Source: Daphnia pulex
Taxonomy: Eukaryota; Arthropoda; Branchiopoda; Diplostraca; Daphniidae
NCBI RefSeq assembly: GCF_021134715.1
Contig: NC_060019.1
Span: forward strand, 10,430,001 to 10,494,000
Direction: 5' to 3'
DNA length: 64,000 bases
Positions 22,601 to 33,532 of this stretch are shown one piece after another (the first letter of the stretch is position 1; every line of letters starts with the position of its first letter). The position numbers were made by a program, and so were the translations under genes. The notes beneath the pieces were generated by a model. That model saw only the letters and a program-made list of their open reading frames with translations, made no database searches and had not been told where the DNA came from.

Positions 22601-24779
22601 TCGTGAAAAAAGAATTATTGAAACAACTTAAAAAAAAGACGTTAGCATGCTAATTTCATGTTGTAACTATTGCTTATTTCTAAAGCTAAAGTTTTTTTTT
22701 CCCCTCAAGTTTTGAAAGCTATAGATTAATTCAAATTGTTGAATGATGTTGTTTGTTTCTCATTACATAGATAGCCTCGGAATAAGCTGCTGTTGTCTCT
22801 GGTGAATCTACAGTTACTTGCTTACCTTCTTCACCATTTTTCGACATGTGCTGGTTTGTCTTCTTCACAACACTCGCTCATCATCTAGCTTCAATCACAG
22901 CTTCAATGCTGCTAATGTTGCTTCACAACTTATCTTACTCCACTGACAAGTTAGACCTCTTCAGTCCACTGTAAATCACCATGGGAAAACGGCCAGGTAC
23001 CTGAAAAATTCTAAATTAATTACCAGTAAACTTTTAGCTTTAAACTTATTTTCTGTGTTATGATCTTTAAATGAGACCCTTGTTAGTTGCAAGTGAACAG
23101 TTACTTATAATACGTATCCTTTTTCTAACGCTAGTGGCTTTATTACAGCATTTGATAGTTTTCAGCTGTCAAATTACGTAGTTTCAGTTACTTTTGAAGT
23201 CGATGTAAAAATTTATTGGTAGTATTGAGTGGTAAATTTTGGGGTGATAACTGACGAAAACTAATGCACCAACAAAACTTAGCTTTACTTGTTAAATTAC
23301 TGATTGAATTTTTGATCTACTCTCGGTTTCCAAATTCGTTAATAAGTGTGTGAATATTCACACGACGCCGTAAAGAACTTAACATTTGTAGCATTTGTAT
23401 TCCTTGTCAGATTTGATCAAATTTTTTATTTTGTTTTAATATCACCTAATCGACCCTAAATTTCACGGAGATTACGGTTAGTAATTATTTGTTGATCTAT
23501 TATTTTTTCCGTGCCGTCCACTGACTGCAGTGACCCCTGGAATGCTAATAAGGGCTGTCACTGGGTGGCTAAATGTTTCAGTGTTTTAAGGGATTGAACT
23601 ATTAATAAGCCATAGTGTGATGTTGGATAGGGGGTAATAAATTCATTGAAATTTTGGCACAATGGCAGTGCTCTTACCGAGTTGGTGTTCGAGAAGGTAT
23701 ATGATAGTTATTGCTGGGTACTCTGTCCTAACGTGTTGTGCCATAAAAACAGTAATTCCTGCTTGCATTCTATACTAATGTGAATTTTTTTTGTATGGTG
23801 AATTAACAGGTACGAAAGCGGTGAATTAACAGGTACGAAAGCCTACCATGTAAACTTGTCAATTCCATGTGTTCATCTGGGCATGTGATCTTGTAGAATG
23901 CTGTACATTTTCAAAAAATGTCTCGTGCTGCATGTTGGACGTTTCGTCACATGCAGAAATACTTCTGAACACGTAATTGATTAACTTTTTTATCCTTTGG
24001 TTTCATGTAACTATTTCTGAAAGATGTTCACAAGGCACATGCACGTTATCGTTGTCATTAAGAAAACGAGTAAACTCTTCCACAGTGAATGAAAGAATTT
24101 TCAAGTTAATTTGTTTTATACAGCATTTCCATTGATACTAAAGATTAATTTCATGTTGGTTATAGGTTCACATTTACACAGATGATGTTGCCATCCAACT
24201 GACAAGTCAAACTATGCTGGTGAAAGATAATCGTACATCAGGTGAATATGTTTACCATGCAGTGTGTCTATTAATGCTGAAAATTAATTTCATGTTGTTT
24301 ATTATTTATGTGGACTGCGTTGCTGGCATGCAGATGGTTTTGTTGCAGCCAGCTGTTGAGAGGGTGGTTTGAGGTGACCTGCAGATGCTGCAAGTAGTAA
24401 GTTTGTCTTACTTGAAATGTAACAGCAGTTGATATTTGGAATATGTTAATTTAAACTTTAAGTTGTATCAGAGAAGATGGTTTCATTCATAAAAATGTTT
24501 TATTTGCAAAGTTACAGCAATTTGAGCTAGTGTTGAAACTAATGAAATAATTTTACTGTTTTTAAATGTAACTAAATTTTAATGAAATAGAAGTTAGTTT
24601 TTAATATATTTAAAACCATTTAAAAATTGGAATATAATTGATGGATAGTTAAATTTTAGTTTATCGTTCATATTACACAATTGTTGCAATTATTGTGACG
24701 TTTTTTGTCAAAAGGTGTGGTTAGAATTACTTGTAAAAATTTTTGTAAAAAGGTTGGAATGGGTTGGGGTTAGAATTTT
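22601..24779. other. AT-rich repeat-derived DNA, no gene
   Basis: No open frame longer than 60 codons appears over more than 2 kb. A block at about 24020-24140 (TCATTAAGAA, GAAAGAATTTTCAA, ATACAGCATTTCC) recurs at 25285-25360. This is consistent with old duplicated segments between repeat copies A and B. Confidence 0.6.
23797..23842 (+). repeat. Perfect 23-bp tandem duplication
   Basis: The 23-bp unit starting GGTGAATTAACAGGTACG at 23797-23819 is repeated exactly at 23820-23842. A recent slippage or repair duplication with no coding effect. Confidence 0.9.
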
Positions 24780-25180
24780 GTTCAAAATGTAAGGTTAGAA
24801 TTTGACCAGGTTAAGTGTGTTGCAGTCAGTACTTAAGATAAAAACAGAAGTGCGACTAGAGAGTATAGAATCACCTCATTGCCATGCCTGTATGTGAATT
24901 AGATTATATTCTTTTATTTGTATGTGGATCTAAAGATTATTTTGACTACAATTCCAGTTCACTCCCTGTGTCATCCGGTGTCATCTGACCATGTGTCCTG
25001 AAAGTGCTGTCCGTATGCTGAAATGTCGTCTCGTACAACTGGAAACTTTATTGGAATGGTAACTATTTTTTATATTCGTTTTCTAAATAGTTGTTGAGAA
25101 TAAAGAAGTAAAGTCTAATTCAATATATTCCACATTAGATAATGGAATAATTCATTACAATTTCATTTTGTTCAACTACA
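24780..25180 (+). repeat. Dispersed repeat copy B (left outer arm)
   Basis: A direct, diverged copy of the repeat at 22060-22600 and the mirror of the inverted copy at 35770-36140. It lies just outside the promoter module at 25384-25680, exactly as the inverted copy lies outside the promoter module of the right arm. This defines the outer edges of a large imperfect inverted repeat. Confidence 0.75.
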
Positions 25181-25383
25181 CTGAGATGAGAAAAATTACT
25201 TAAGAACACAAAGGGATTAAATTTTGTAAAACTTAAAATACAAATGACTTGTTATTTCTGATTTTTTTATGGCTTTTGCACTTGATCGCTGTCATTAAGA
25301 ATACCAGTTAGTAAACGAAAGAATTTTCAAATTTATTTGTTTTTCATACAGCATTTCCGTAAAACGGGTCATGGAGTGATGTA

Positions 25384-25680
25384 GAGGTTGGGTGATAATG
25401 AAACGTGTTACATCACCATTTGGTATTGCTTTTTATATTGGTTGTTGTAGACCCATCCCCAGCAACGTCAACTTGCAGAAGGAAAGGCCAGTTTGCATGT
25501 CCTTCACTTTCGAATGTCGTTACGTAAAACGTGTCATGCAGTGGTGTAGAGGTTGGGTGAGAAAGCGACGTGTTTCATCATTATCAAGCAGATACAATAC
25601 CGCAAGGCTTAAGAGGTGAGGGTGAGAAAAAAATCGTCTAAAAGGGAGAGAAAAGGTCAGAGACATCAGTTGACTGAGCA
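25384..25680 (+). promoter_or_regulatory. Array promoter module, left arm (two tandem copies, TATA decayed)
   Basis: Two copies of a block with GAGGTTGGGTGA and GTGT(T)ACATC/TTTCATC (from 25384 and 25549). It is followed by ATCAAGCAGATACAATA, GCAAGGCTTAAGA and AAGGGAGAGAAAAGG. The same order, reversed, occurs at 34850-34975 and 35337-35450. Where the right arm has TATATA, this arm reads TCTAAAAG, so the TATA box looks decayed. Confidence 0.65.
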
Positions 25681-25754
25681 TCACCGACACGGCAACAACT
25701 CCAGTGGACTACCTGTACCAACTGCCTTCTTCATCGCATTACCAGTTCACAACA

Positions 25755-25957
25755 ATGGGTAAATATTCCGTTTCTCTACATAGAGTTTTGCATTATTAAG
25801 TCTACTATTGACTTTAGGTTAATATGTCTGTTACTTTTTAATATTAATGTTTCAATATATAACCTGTCTATTTAACTATGGTGTCGTGCTGCTGTTGACT
25901 GTTGTATCGTTTGATGGCTGTGTCGACCACGCACGGTGCACCGATGTTTCCTTAACC
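25755..25957 (+). pseudogene. Tyr-rich repeat-protein family pseudogene L1 (5' fragment)
   Basis: Exon 1 is intact as ATG-G followed by a GTAAATATT donor (25755-25760). Exon 2 can be recognised from AACTATGGTGTCGTGCTGCTG (25874 on), the signal-peptide exon shared by the family, but the acceptor AG expected before it is lost. An extra T after GTATCG shifts the frame, and the repeat-coding part is absent. The sequence runs directly into the leader of the next copy at about 25958. Confidence 0.65.
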
Positions 25958-26290
25958 AACTGGATTGTTCATCGTTTAACCAGTGCACAGGCATGGGTAA
26001 ATATTATGTTGATTTCATTGAGTGTCCTTTGTTCTATTTGTTAACACGCCGGTTATTGAATATTAATATTAATATTTTTAATCGTTTAGTCAACTATATA
26101 ATGTCGTGCTGCTGTCGGATGTTGTATCGTTGCTGGCTGGGTCGACCACTAGTGTACCAATGTCCTTTCGGTACGGAAACCAAACCGTAATGCCGACGCC
26201 CTACTACACAACAACATACGTTTTAGCCGGTTATTACGCCATCAAGGTTCCAGGCTGTAGACGTTGGCCAGGAGGACGGTGTTGGTGGAT
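25958..26290 (+). pseudogene. Tyr-rich repeat-protein family pseudogene L2
   Basis: The leader and ATG-G/GTAAATATT exon 1 (ATG 25993-25995) are present. Exon 2 follows an AG at 26088-26089. It has an inserted base within AACTATATAATGTCGTGCTG, so the signal-peptide frame is shifted. Downstream fragments still translate to short Tyr/Thr-rich bits (PYYTTTYVLAGYY) before the leader of the next copy begins near 26290. Confidence 0.65.
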
Positions 26291-26299
26291 GAGATCAGT

Positions 26300-26820
26300 T
26301 GAGCATCTCCAACCCGGCAACAATTGCACTCTTCCAATTCTCAATGAAAGGTAAATATTATTTTGTTCTACAATATGTTTTGTGTCCATTCAAAGTTTTT
26401 TACTTGTTGGTGTGTTACTTATAATTGAATATTGATGTTCATATTTTCATTGTGTAGCTAACTATGGCTTCGTGCTGCTGTTGAGTGTTGTATCGTTGAT
26501 GGCTGAGTCGACCACTGGTGTATCGATGTTCCCTGTGTATGGCGGATAGCAAACCGCAACGCCACCGTCTTCCTACACAACATACGCAGCAATGACTAGT
26601 TACTACTCCGGGATTCTCTATTACTACACCGAAAAGGACAAAAATTACACATCCACGTAGGCTACCCCAGTTTACTACACCGAGGAATTCAGGTGTTACT
26701 GTGCTCCGAGAAACGACAGAGGTTGCTTTTACTACACCTCCAACGCCTCCAAGTGAAACTACAACCTACGATGCCCACAACTTCACTGAAGCTCCGAAGT
26801 ACTACACCATCAAGGCACAA
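26300..26820 (+). pseudogene. Tyr-rich repeat-protein family pseudogene L3 (best-preserved signal peptide)
   Basis: Exon 1 reads ATG AAA G then GTAAATATT (ATG at 26344). Exon 2 starts at 26458 after a good AG. Joined, they give MKANYGFVLLLSVVSLMAES, a convincing signal peptide, followed by TTGVSMFPVYGG and then a TAG stop at 26547-26549. Beyond it the frame still reads Tyr/Thr-rich sequence (SYTTYAAMTSYYS) to a second stop, then more YYT fragments and a third stop. This is the clearest proof that the family encodes secreted repeat proteins and that this copy is dead. Confidence 0.75.
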
Positions 26821-27402
26821 CCAATTCGCAATCAAGGGTAAATATGCTGTGTTTAACTGCTGTTTCTTTTTTTTATCTTTTACGTCTTTATGTTCTTTAT
26901 GTTTCTTTCTTAAACTTTTCTTTTTGTCTCAATCTTTTACTTTATCTATTCTTTTTGTCTTTATCTTTTCTTTAACATACATATTAATGTTAAAATTATT
27001 ACTGTCTAGCAAACTATGGCGTTGTCCTGATGTGTGGTGTTGAATCGTTGATGGCTTGTTCCGGAAATTGGTGTACCGATGTTTCCTGGGTATGGCGGAT
27101 ATGAATTAGCTCAGCTTACTACACCAAGGCTCCAAAGCTCTACACCACCAATGCTTCAGAGGATTACCAGCTGTATCGCATCTTTGTCCTATTTGTTAAT
27201 TTATCAGTTTTTGTATATTAATGTTTATATCTTTAATTGTTAGGTGCTGCACCGAGGCTTCAACTTATTACACCACTGCAGTGCTCGAATTCTTCACTGA
27301 AGCGTCCAAGTACCACACTGCAACGTACGCTACCCCAGCTTACTACTATTGGTCACCAACTTTAATTTTCATCGTATGAAATGAGTCCGCAATCATGAGT
27401 AA
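26821..27402 (+). pseudogene. Tyr-rich repeat-protein family pseudogenes L4 and L5 fragment
   Basis: The L4 start codon is lost (AAGG before GTAAATAT at about 26834-26842). Exon 2 begins at 27010 after TCTAG, and its frame breaks after the signal-peptide region. An intron-like AT-rich block (27180-27243) interrupts the repeats, which resume with TACACC/GAGGCT units. A further leader with ATG at 27394 and GAGTAAATAT marks a fifth exon 1, after which the sequence degenerates into the pyrimidine satellite. Confidence 0.6.
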
Positions 27403-27479
27403 ATATGAATAAATTTTTATTTTAAATCGCGATTTAATTCTATTTCTGTTAATTGTGATTTATTATGTGCTGCAATTTA

Positions 27480-28325
27480 TTTCTTTCTATCTGCCTTCAA
27501 TTGCCATCTTCCTCCTTTTAAATTTTCCGTCTACCTCCCTTTTCTTTAACAAATTCCATCTTGCTCCTTTATCTTTTTTATTTTTTTCATTTTTCCATCT
27601 TGCTACTTTATCTATTTTATTTTTCTAAATTTCCATCTTGCTCCTTTATCTTTTTTCATTTTTCCATCTTGCTCCTTTATCTTTTTTATTTTTTTCATTT
27701 TTCCACCTATCTATTTTATTTTTCTAAATTTCCATCTTGCTCCTTTATCTTTTTTCATTTTTCCATCTTGCTACTTTATCTTTTTTATTTTTATCATTTT
27801 TCCATCTTGCTACTTTATCTATTTTATTTTTCTAAATTTCCATCTTGCTCCTTTATCTTTTTTCATTTTTCCATCTTGCTACTTTATCTTTTTTATTTTT
27901 TTCATTTTTCCACCTATCTATTTTATTTTTCTAAATTTCCATCTTGCTCCTTTATCTTTTTTATTTTTTTCATTTTTCCATCTTGCTACTTTATCTATTT
28001 TATTTTTCTAAATTTCCATCTTGCTCCTTTATCTTTTTTCATTTTTCCATCTTGCTCCTTTATCTTTTTTATTTTTTTCATTTTTCCACCTATCTATTTT
28101 ATTTTTCTAAATTTCCATCTTGCTCCTTTATCTTTTTTCATTTTTCCATCTTGCTACTTTATCTTTTTTATTTTTTTCATTTTTCCACCTATCTATTTTA
28201 TTTTTCTAAATTTCCATCTTGCTCCTTTATCTTTTTTATTTTTTTCATTTTTCCATCTTGCTACTTTATCTATTTTGTTTTTCTAAATTTCCATCTTGCT
28301 ACTTTATCTTTCTTATTTTTATTAT
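27480..28325 (+). repeat. Irregular pyrimidine-rich minisatellite
   Basis: About 850 bp built from interchanging modules such as TTTCCATCTTGCTCCTTTAT, TTTTTTCATTTTTCCATCTTG and CACCTATCTATTTTATTTTTC in variable order. The + strand contains almost no purine except A. Higher-order spacing is irregular (the CCTATCTATT module recurs at about 27706, 27913, 28088 and 28187). It merges directly into the 16-bp satellite. Confidence 0.95.
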
Positions 28326-30438
28326 TTCTTTTTCTATCTCCTTCTTTTTCTATCTCCTTCTTTTTCTATCTCCTTCTTTTTCTATCTCCTTCTTTTTCTA
28401 TCTCCTTCTTTTTCTATCTCCTTCTTTTTCTATCTCCTTCTTTTTCTATCTCCTTCTTTTTCTATCTCCTTCTTTTTCTATCTCCTTCTTTTTCTATCTC
28501 CTTCTTTTTCTATCTCCTTCTTTTTCTATCTCCTTCTTTTTCTATCTCCTTCTTTTTCTATCTCCTTCTTTTTCTATCTCCTTCTTTTTCTATCTCCTTC
28601 TTTTTCTATCTCCTTCTTTTTCTATCTCCTTCTTTTTCTATCTCCTTCTTTTTCTATCTCCTTCTTTTTCTATCTCCTTCTTTTTCTATCTCCTTCTTTT
28701 TCTATCTCCTTCTTTTTCTATCTCCTTCTTTTTCTATCTCCTTCTTTTTCTATCTCCTTCTTTTTCTATCTCCTTCTTTTTCTATCTCCTTCTTTTTCTA
28801 TCTCCTTCTTTTTCTATCTCCTTCTTTTTCTATCTCCTTCTTTTTCTATCTCCTTCTTTTTCTATCTCCTTCTTTTTCTATCTCCTTCTTTTTCTATCTC
28901 CTTCTTTTTCTATCTCCTTCTTTTTCTATCTCCTTCTTTTTCTATCTCCTTCTTTTTCTATCTCCTTCTTTTTCTATCTCCTTCTTTTTCTATCTCCTTC
29001 TTTTTCTATCTCCTTCTTTTTCTATCTCCTTCTTTTTCTATCTCCTTCTTTTTCTATCTCCTTCTTTTTCTATCTCCTTCTTTTTCTATCTCCTTCTTTT
29101 TCTATCTCCTTCTTTTTCTATCTCCTTCTTTTTCTATCTCCTTCTTTTTCTATCTCCTTCTTTTTCTATCTCCTTCTTTTTCTATCTCCTTCTTTTTCTA
29201 TCTCCTTCTTTTTCTATCTCCTTCTTTTTCTATCTCCTTCTTTTTCTATCTCCTTCTTTTTCTATCTCCTTCTTTTTCTATCTCCTTCTTTTTCTATCTC
29301 CTTCTTTTTCTATCTCCTTCTTTTTCTATCTCCTTCTTTTTCTATCTCCTTCTTTTTCTATCTCCTTCTTTTTCTATCTCCTTCTTTTTCTATCTCCTTC
29401 TTTTTCTATCTCCTTCTTTTTCTATCTCCTTCTTTTTCTATCTCCTTCTTTTTCTATCTCCTTCTTTTTCTATCTCCTTCTTTTTCTATCTCCTTCTTTT
29501 TCTATCTCCTTCTTTTTCTATCTCCTTCTTTTTCTATCTCCTTCTTTTTCTATCTCCTTCTTTTTCTATCTCCTTCTTTTTCTATCTCCTTCTTTTTCTA
29601 TCTCCTTCTTTTTCTATCTCCTTCTTTTTCTATCTCCTTCTTTTTCTATCTCCTTCTTTTTCTATCTCCTTCTTTTTCTATCTCCTTCTTTTTCTATCTC
29701 CTTCTTTTTCTATCTCCTTCTTTTTCTATCTCCTTCTTTTTCTATCTCCTTCTTTTTCTATCTCCTTCTTTTTCTATCTCCTTCTTTTTCTATCTCCTTC
29801 TTTTTCTATCTCCTTCTTTTTCTATCTCCTTCTTTTTCTATCTCCTTCTTTTTCTATCTCCTTCTTTTTCTATCTCCTTCTTTTTCTATCTCCTTCTTTT
29901 TCTATCTCCTTCTTTTTCTATCTCCTTCTTTTTCTATCTCCTTCTTTTTCTATCTCCTTCTTTTTCTATCTCCTTCTTTTTCTATCTCCTTCTTTTTCTA
30001 TCTCCTTCTTTTTCTATCTCCTTCTTTTTCTATCTCCTTCTTTTTCTATCTCCTTCTTTTTCTATCTCCTTCTTTTTCTATCTCCTTCTTTTTCTATCTC
30101 CTTCTTTTTCTATCTCCTTCTTTTTCTATCTCCTTCTTTTTCTATCTCCTTCTTTTTCTATCTCCTTCTTTTTCTATCTCCTTCTTTTTCTATCTCCTTC
30201 TTTTTCTATCTCCTTCTTTTTCTATCTCCTTCTTTTTCTATCTCCTTCTTTTTCTATCTCCTTCTTTTTCTATCTCCTTCTTTTTCTATCTCCTTCTTTT
30301 TCTATCTCCTTCTTTTTCTATCTCCTTCTTTTTCTATCTCCTTCTTTTTCTATCTCCTTCTTTTTCTATCTCCTTCTTTTTCTATCTCCTTCTTTTTCTA
30401 TCTCCTTCTTTTTCTATCTCCTTCTTTTTCTATCTCCT
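28326..30438 (+). repeat. Homogeneous 16-bp satellite, about 131.9 copies
   Basis: The unit is TTTTTCTATCTCCTTC. The first full unit starts at 28329 and the last at 30425, exactly 131 units apart, plus a partial unit. I found no variant unit by eye. The + strand is pyrimidine apart from one A per unit. Because 16 is not a multiple of 3 and the unit has no G and no TAA, all three forward frames are open, which creates three spurious frames of more than 750 codons. It is not a CRISPR array (no spacers). Homogeneity implies very recent expansion or gene-conversion-like turnover, or an assembly-filled repeat. Confidence 0.98.
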
Positions 30439-30640
30439 GCAGGAAAATTGATACAGGAGAAATCAGCCCAATCCTTCAACGTTGCAATAAAACAACGTTC
30501 ATCAACAAACTTGAACCGTTCACAAGAAAAAACGTGATAAATTGTTTTACAACTAAATATAAAAATTAATATTTTCCATGAATAAAAACCAATATAATAC
30601 GATGAAAATAGCAGTTGTCAAATAGTGGTCTGCAGTAGAT
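30439..30640. other. Junction between satellite and right array arm
   Basis: The satellite ends at CTCCT and continues as GCAGGAAAATTGATACAGG, short AT-rich unique DNA with no resemblance to the family exons. No gene seen. Confidence 0.5.
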
Positions 30641-31123
30641 TTTAGTATAATATTTGAACGCTTTGCTGGTATAATAAGCCGGAGAATCTGTGTAGTAATT
30701 ATGATCTGAATAGTAGTTTGGAAAAGCGTAATTGTAGTTAAACGTAAAAGTTTGCACTTTAAAATTCTGAAGGTGTACAATTTGGAAGTCTTAGTTAAGT
30801 ACTCAGGTGCTTACGTAATGTGACTCGTGCCAGAGTAAGATTTCGTATTGTACTTTGAAGCCTTGGTGGTGTAGCACTTTGTAATCTCTTAGTGTAGTAA
30901 GTAGTGTTGCGTATCTAGATGTTGCGTGGTAATCCGGCGATGTGTTGTACTATTTTTTCACTCCTGTTGCTTGATATTCACCATTCCCAGGAAACATCGA
31001 TACACTATTGGTCAAGCATTAAATATCCAATAAATGAATAATGAACATAAATATCCAATAACTGGCTTATAAAAAAAAAGTTGATTCACAATTCTATGTA
31101 AAAAAAACAGAAAATTTACCCAT
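30640..31123 (-). pseudogene. Tyr-rich repeat-protein family pseudogene R9
   Basis: On the minus strand exon 1 is intact as ATG-G/GTAAATTTTC (ATG at 31123). The signal-peptide part of exon 2 is gone. The trace resumes with GTATCGATGTTTCCTGGGAA near 30995, then TACACCACCAAGGC-type repeat units decaying toward 30650. Stops and frame breaks are frequent. Confidence 0.6.
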
Positions 31124-31370
31124 GATTTCGAAGTGGTGATACGAAGAAGAATGCAGATTGTAAGAAATAGTGCACAGCAGTTGTTGTCGTGTCGAACCGC
31201 CATACCCAGGAGACATCGTTACACCAGTGGTCGAGCCAGCCATCACCGATTCAAAACCCCAACTGCAGCACGAAGCCATTCTAGAATAGATATAATTTTA
31301 AAAAAATTATTTACAGCTCCATGTAAAAAAAAATATATATATTTACTTATAATTGCAAACTGATGATACG
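31124..31370 (-). pseudogene. Tyr-rich repeat-protein family pseudogene R8 (exon 2 fused to the next leader)
   Basis: Minus-strand exon 2 follows TCTAG but has lost the CTAACT bases, so it reads MASCCSWGFESVMAGSTTGV, with the family signal region garbled. After SPGYGG the sequence jumps into the 5' leader of the next copy (ACACGACAACAACTGCTG) and to its ATG at 31123. The repeat-coding part is deleted. Its own exon 1 start at about 31355 is mutated to ATA. Confidence 0.6.
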
Positions 31371-31559
31371 ACGAAGAATGAAGTTGCTTATCAATAGTGA
31401 ACTGCATTTATGTTGCCGTGTTGGAAATAATCATTCAACTGTTTCAATCGCCTTTCTTTCTCCTTTTATCGACTAAACAATTTAAATATTCAAGATTTCT
31501 ATAGTGATATTTAGCATTTAGGAGCACTAATAGAAGCTTGGAATATATTTACGTTCCTC
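31371..31559. other. Degenerate leader/promoter remnant between R8 and R7
   Basis: Contains CTTTCTCCTTTTATCGAC, resembling the family TATA/leader block, and short A/T-rich sequence. Nothing intact. Confidence 0.4.
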
Positions 31560-32292
31560 GGTGTAGTATACTGGAGCAGCGTACGTGCCTACGTGATTGG
31601 GTAATATTCCACCTTTTCAGGTGCTATAAGACTTCTGTGTAGTAGTTCGATGTAGCATAAGTTGTGATGTAGCGAACTGGAGGCTAGGTGTAGTATTTTA
31701 GTACAATGTAGTCCAAGGAGCAGCTGTGAAGTCATCCGGAGCTACGAAGTACTCCGACGGCTCAGTTGTGGTTGTGTAGCTCAGGACAGAGTAGTACTTG
31801 GGCGCTTCGGCGTAGTATTCAGCCGCTTTGGTGGTGTAGTAAGTTGAAGCCTCGGTGTAGCAAAGCAGAGTTAAACTTTGGAGTCACGGCGTAGTATACT
31901 GATGCAGCACATGCAGCCGTGTAGTACTCAGGTACCTTGGTGGAGTAGTATTTGGGAGCCACCGTGTAGTAAGCCTGGGCAACGTAGGTTGTAGTTTAGT
32001 ACTCCAGGGCCTTAGTGAAATCCTCGGGCTCGGGGCAGAATAATACTTCTGGGATGCGGTGTAATAACTCGGGCAGCATAAGTTGCAGTGTAGTTGCAGT
32101 GTAATATTCTGTAGCCTTGGTGGTGTAGTTTTGGGGCGTTTCGGTATAGTACTCGACCGCTTTAGTGGTGTAATAAGTTGAAACGTCGGTGCAGTACCTC
32201 ACAATTAAAAATATAAACATTTATATTACTGGCATGATAACAAAGAAGGATTGATAAAACTCAATTATGTAATAAACAGAATATTTACCCAT
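31560..32292 (-). pseudogene. Tyr-rich repeat-protein family pseudogene R7 (repeat domain)
   Basis: Minus-strand exon 1 has ATG-G/GTAAATAT at 32292. The signal exon is missing, but about 600 bp of repeat-coding DNA survives. It translates in fragments to STYYTTKAVEYYTETPQNYT and TTKATEYYTATT, with several frameshifts and stops. The repeats alternate YYTTKA.EYYT, TYAAPAYYTEAPKYY and YSAPS-type motifs. The ancestral protein was therefore extremely Tyr- and Thr-rich. Confidence 0.65.
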
Positions 32293-32369
32293 AACTGGAA
32301 ACTGGTTCAACGATGAGCAATCCAGTTGGTAACAAATAGTCCGCCGCAGTTTCTTCCTTTTTAGACTCC

Positions 32370-32885
32370 TTTTACGCAGAGTAATATTTCGGGGCGTCGG
32401 TGTGTTAGTTTCGGTGTTGTAGTAATTAGGGGCCTTGGTGTAGTAAGCAAGGACAGCATCCGTAGTCTTCTAGTATTCCGGTGCTTTAGTGGTGTAATAC
32501 ATGGAAACTTCAGTGTAGAAACTGACTCTTTGGTGATATAGCTCGGGCAGAGAATACTTCGGGGTTGCAGTGGGCTCTTGTTACCATAAGTTTCGGTGCA
32601 ATACTTTCAATCTTGGTGGCGTAGTAACCGATTGTTGCATTTGTTGTTGTTGTGTAGTAAGGCGGCGGTGCTGTTTCGGTATCCGCCATATCCAGGAGAC
32701 ATCGATACACCAGTGATCAACACAGCCTTCAACGATACAACAAAACACAAATTAGCAACAACGCTATCTAGTCAATTGAACAATAAACTATTTAAAAATT
32801 AAGTGATCTTGTCAACAATCAAATATGAGATAGGATTGATTCAAAACTCGAAATAAAAATGAATATTTACCAAGGATTAAAACCC
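32370..32885 (-). pseudogene. Tyr-rich repeat-protein family pseudogene R6
   Basis: The exon 1 position before GTAAATATTC (about 32872) reads CTTG instead of ATGG, so the start codon is lost. Exon 2 is recognisable near 32755-32690 (GTTGTATCGTTGAAGGCTG, GTGTATCGATGTCTCCTGGA). It leads into PPYYTTTT-type repeat fragments that are interrupted by frameshifts. Confidence 0.6.
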
Positions 32886-32929
32886 TATTTAATACGATGA
32901 AATGTCACAGTTGGTGACAAATAGCGCGC

Positions 32930-33532
32930 TACAGTAGGTTGCATGGTAGTACTTAGACGCTACGGTGTAGTATTCAACCGCTTTGGTGGTGTATTAAGCT
33001 GGAGCCTCGGTGTAAAAGCTGTGAGCAGAAGAGTAATTTGAAGCATCAGTATGGTGAGCTAGAAAAGCGTAGATTGTAGTGTAACGTTAAAAGTTGTACC
33101 TTGGAGATTTGGTGGTGTATAACTTAAAATTACTCGGGCGCTTTCGTGATGTGACTCGGGGCAGAGTAATACTTCGATGTAGAAGGTCGGGGCAGCATAA
33201 TTTTCGTGTTGTACTCTGGAGCCTTGGTGGTGTAGTACTTAGGAGCCTCAGTGTTGTAGTAAGTGGTGTTGCGTATGTTGACGTTGTGCGGCGACGTGTA
33301 GTACTATTCTTTCGCTGCTATTGGTATCCACCATACTCAGGAAACATCAGTACACCCATGGTCGATCCAGCCATTTACGATACAACACCCAACAGCAACA
33401 CGACGCCATAGTTTACTAGACAACGCTAGACAATAAATAATCTGAACATAATTATGTAGTAACAACTGGCATATTAACAAATAAAAAGGTAGAGCTCATT
33501 TACAATTCTATGTAAAAACAATATTTACCCAT
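32930..33532 (-). pseudogene. Tyr-rich repeat-protein family pseudogene R5
   Basis: The start codon ATG-G is intact (33532-33529) with a GTAAATATT donor. Exon 2 starts at 33415 after TCTAG and reads VNYGVVLLLGVVS, then a TAA stop at 33377-33375 in the middle of the signal peptide. Further downstream ATGGCTGGATCGACCATGGG and YY-repeat fragments remain, with a TAG after GGYQ. A single nonsense change truncates the protein to about 14 residues. Confidence 0.7.

Noticed and set aside
27561..28286. 241-codon plus-strand frame rich in Phe/Leu/Ile
   Set aside because: A product of the pyrimidine minisatellite; same reason as above.
28326..30438. CRISPR-like array
   Set aside because: Direct head-to-tail 16-bp units without spacers, in a spliced eukaryotic genome.
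27944..30569. Three overlapping plus-strand open frames of 757-835 codons with Leu/Phe/Ser repeats
   Set aside because: They are the three reading frames of a 16-bp pyrimidine satellite that contains no stop in any forward frame. The 16-residue protein period is 3 x 16 bp. No initiation or splice context and no protein-like composition.
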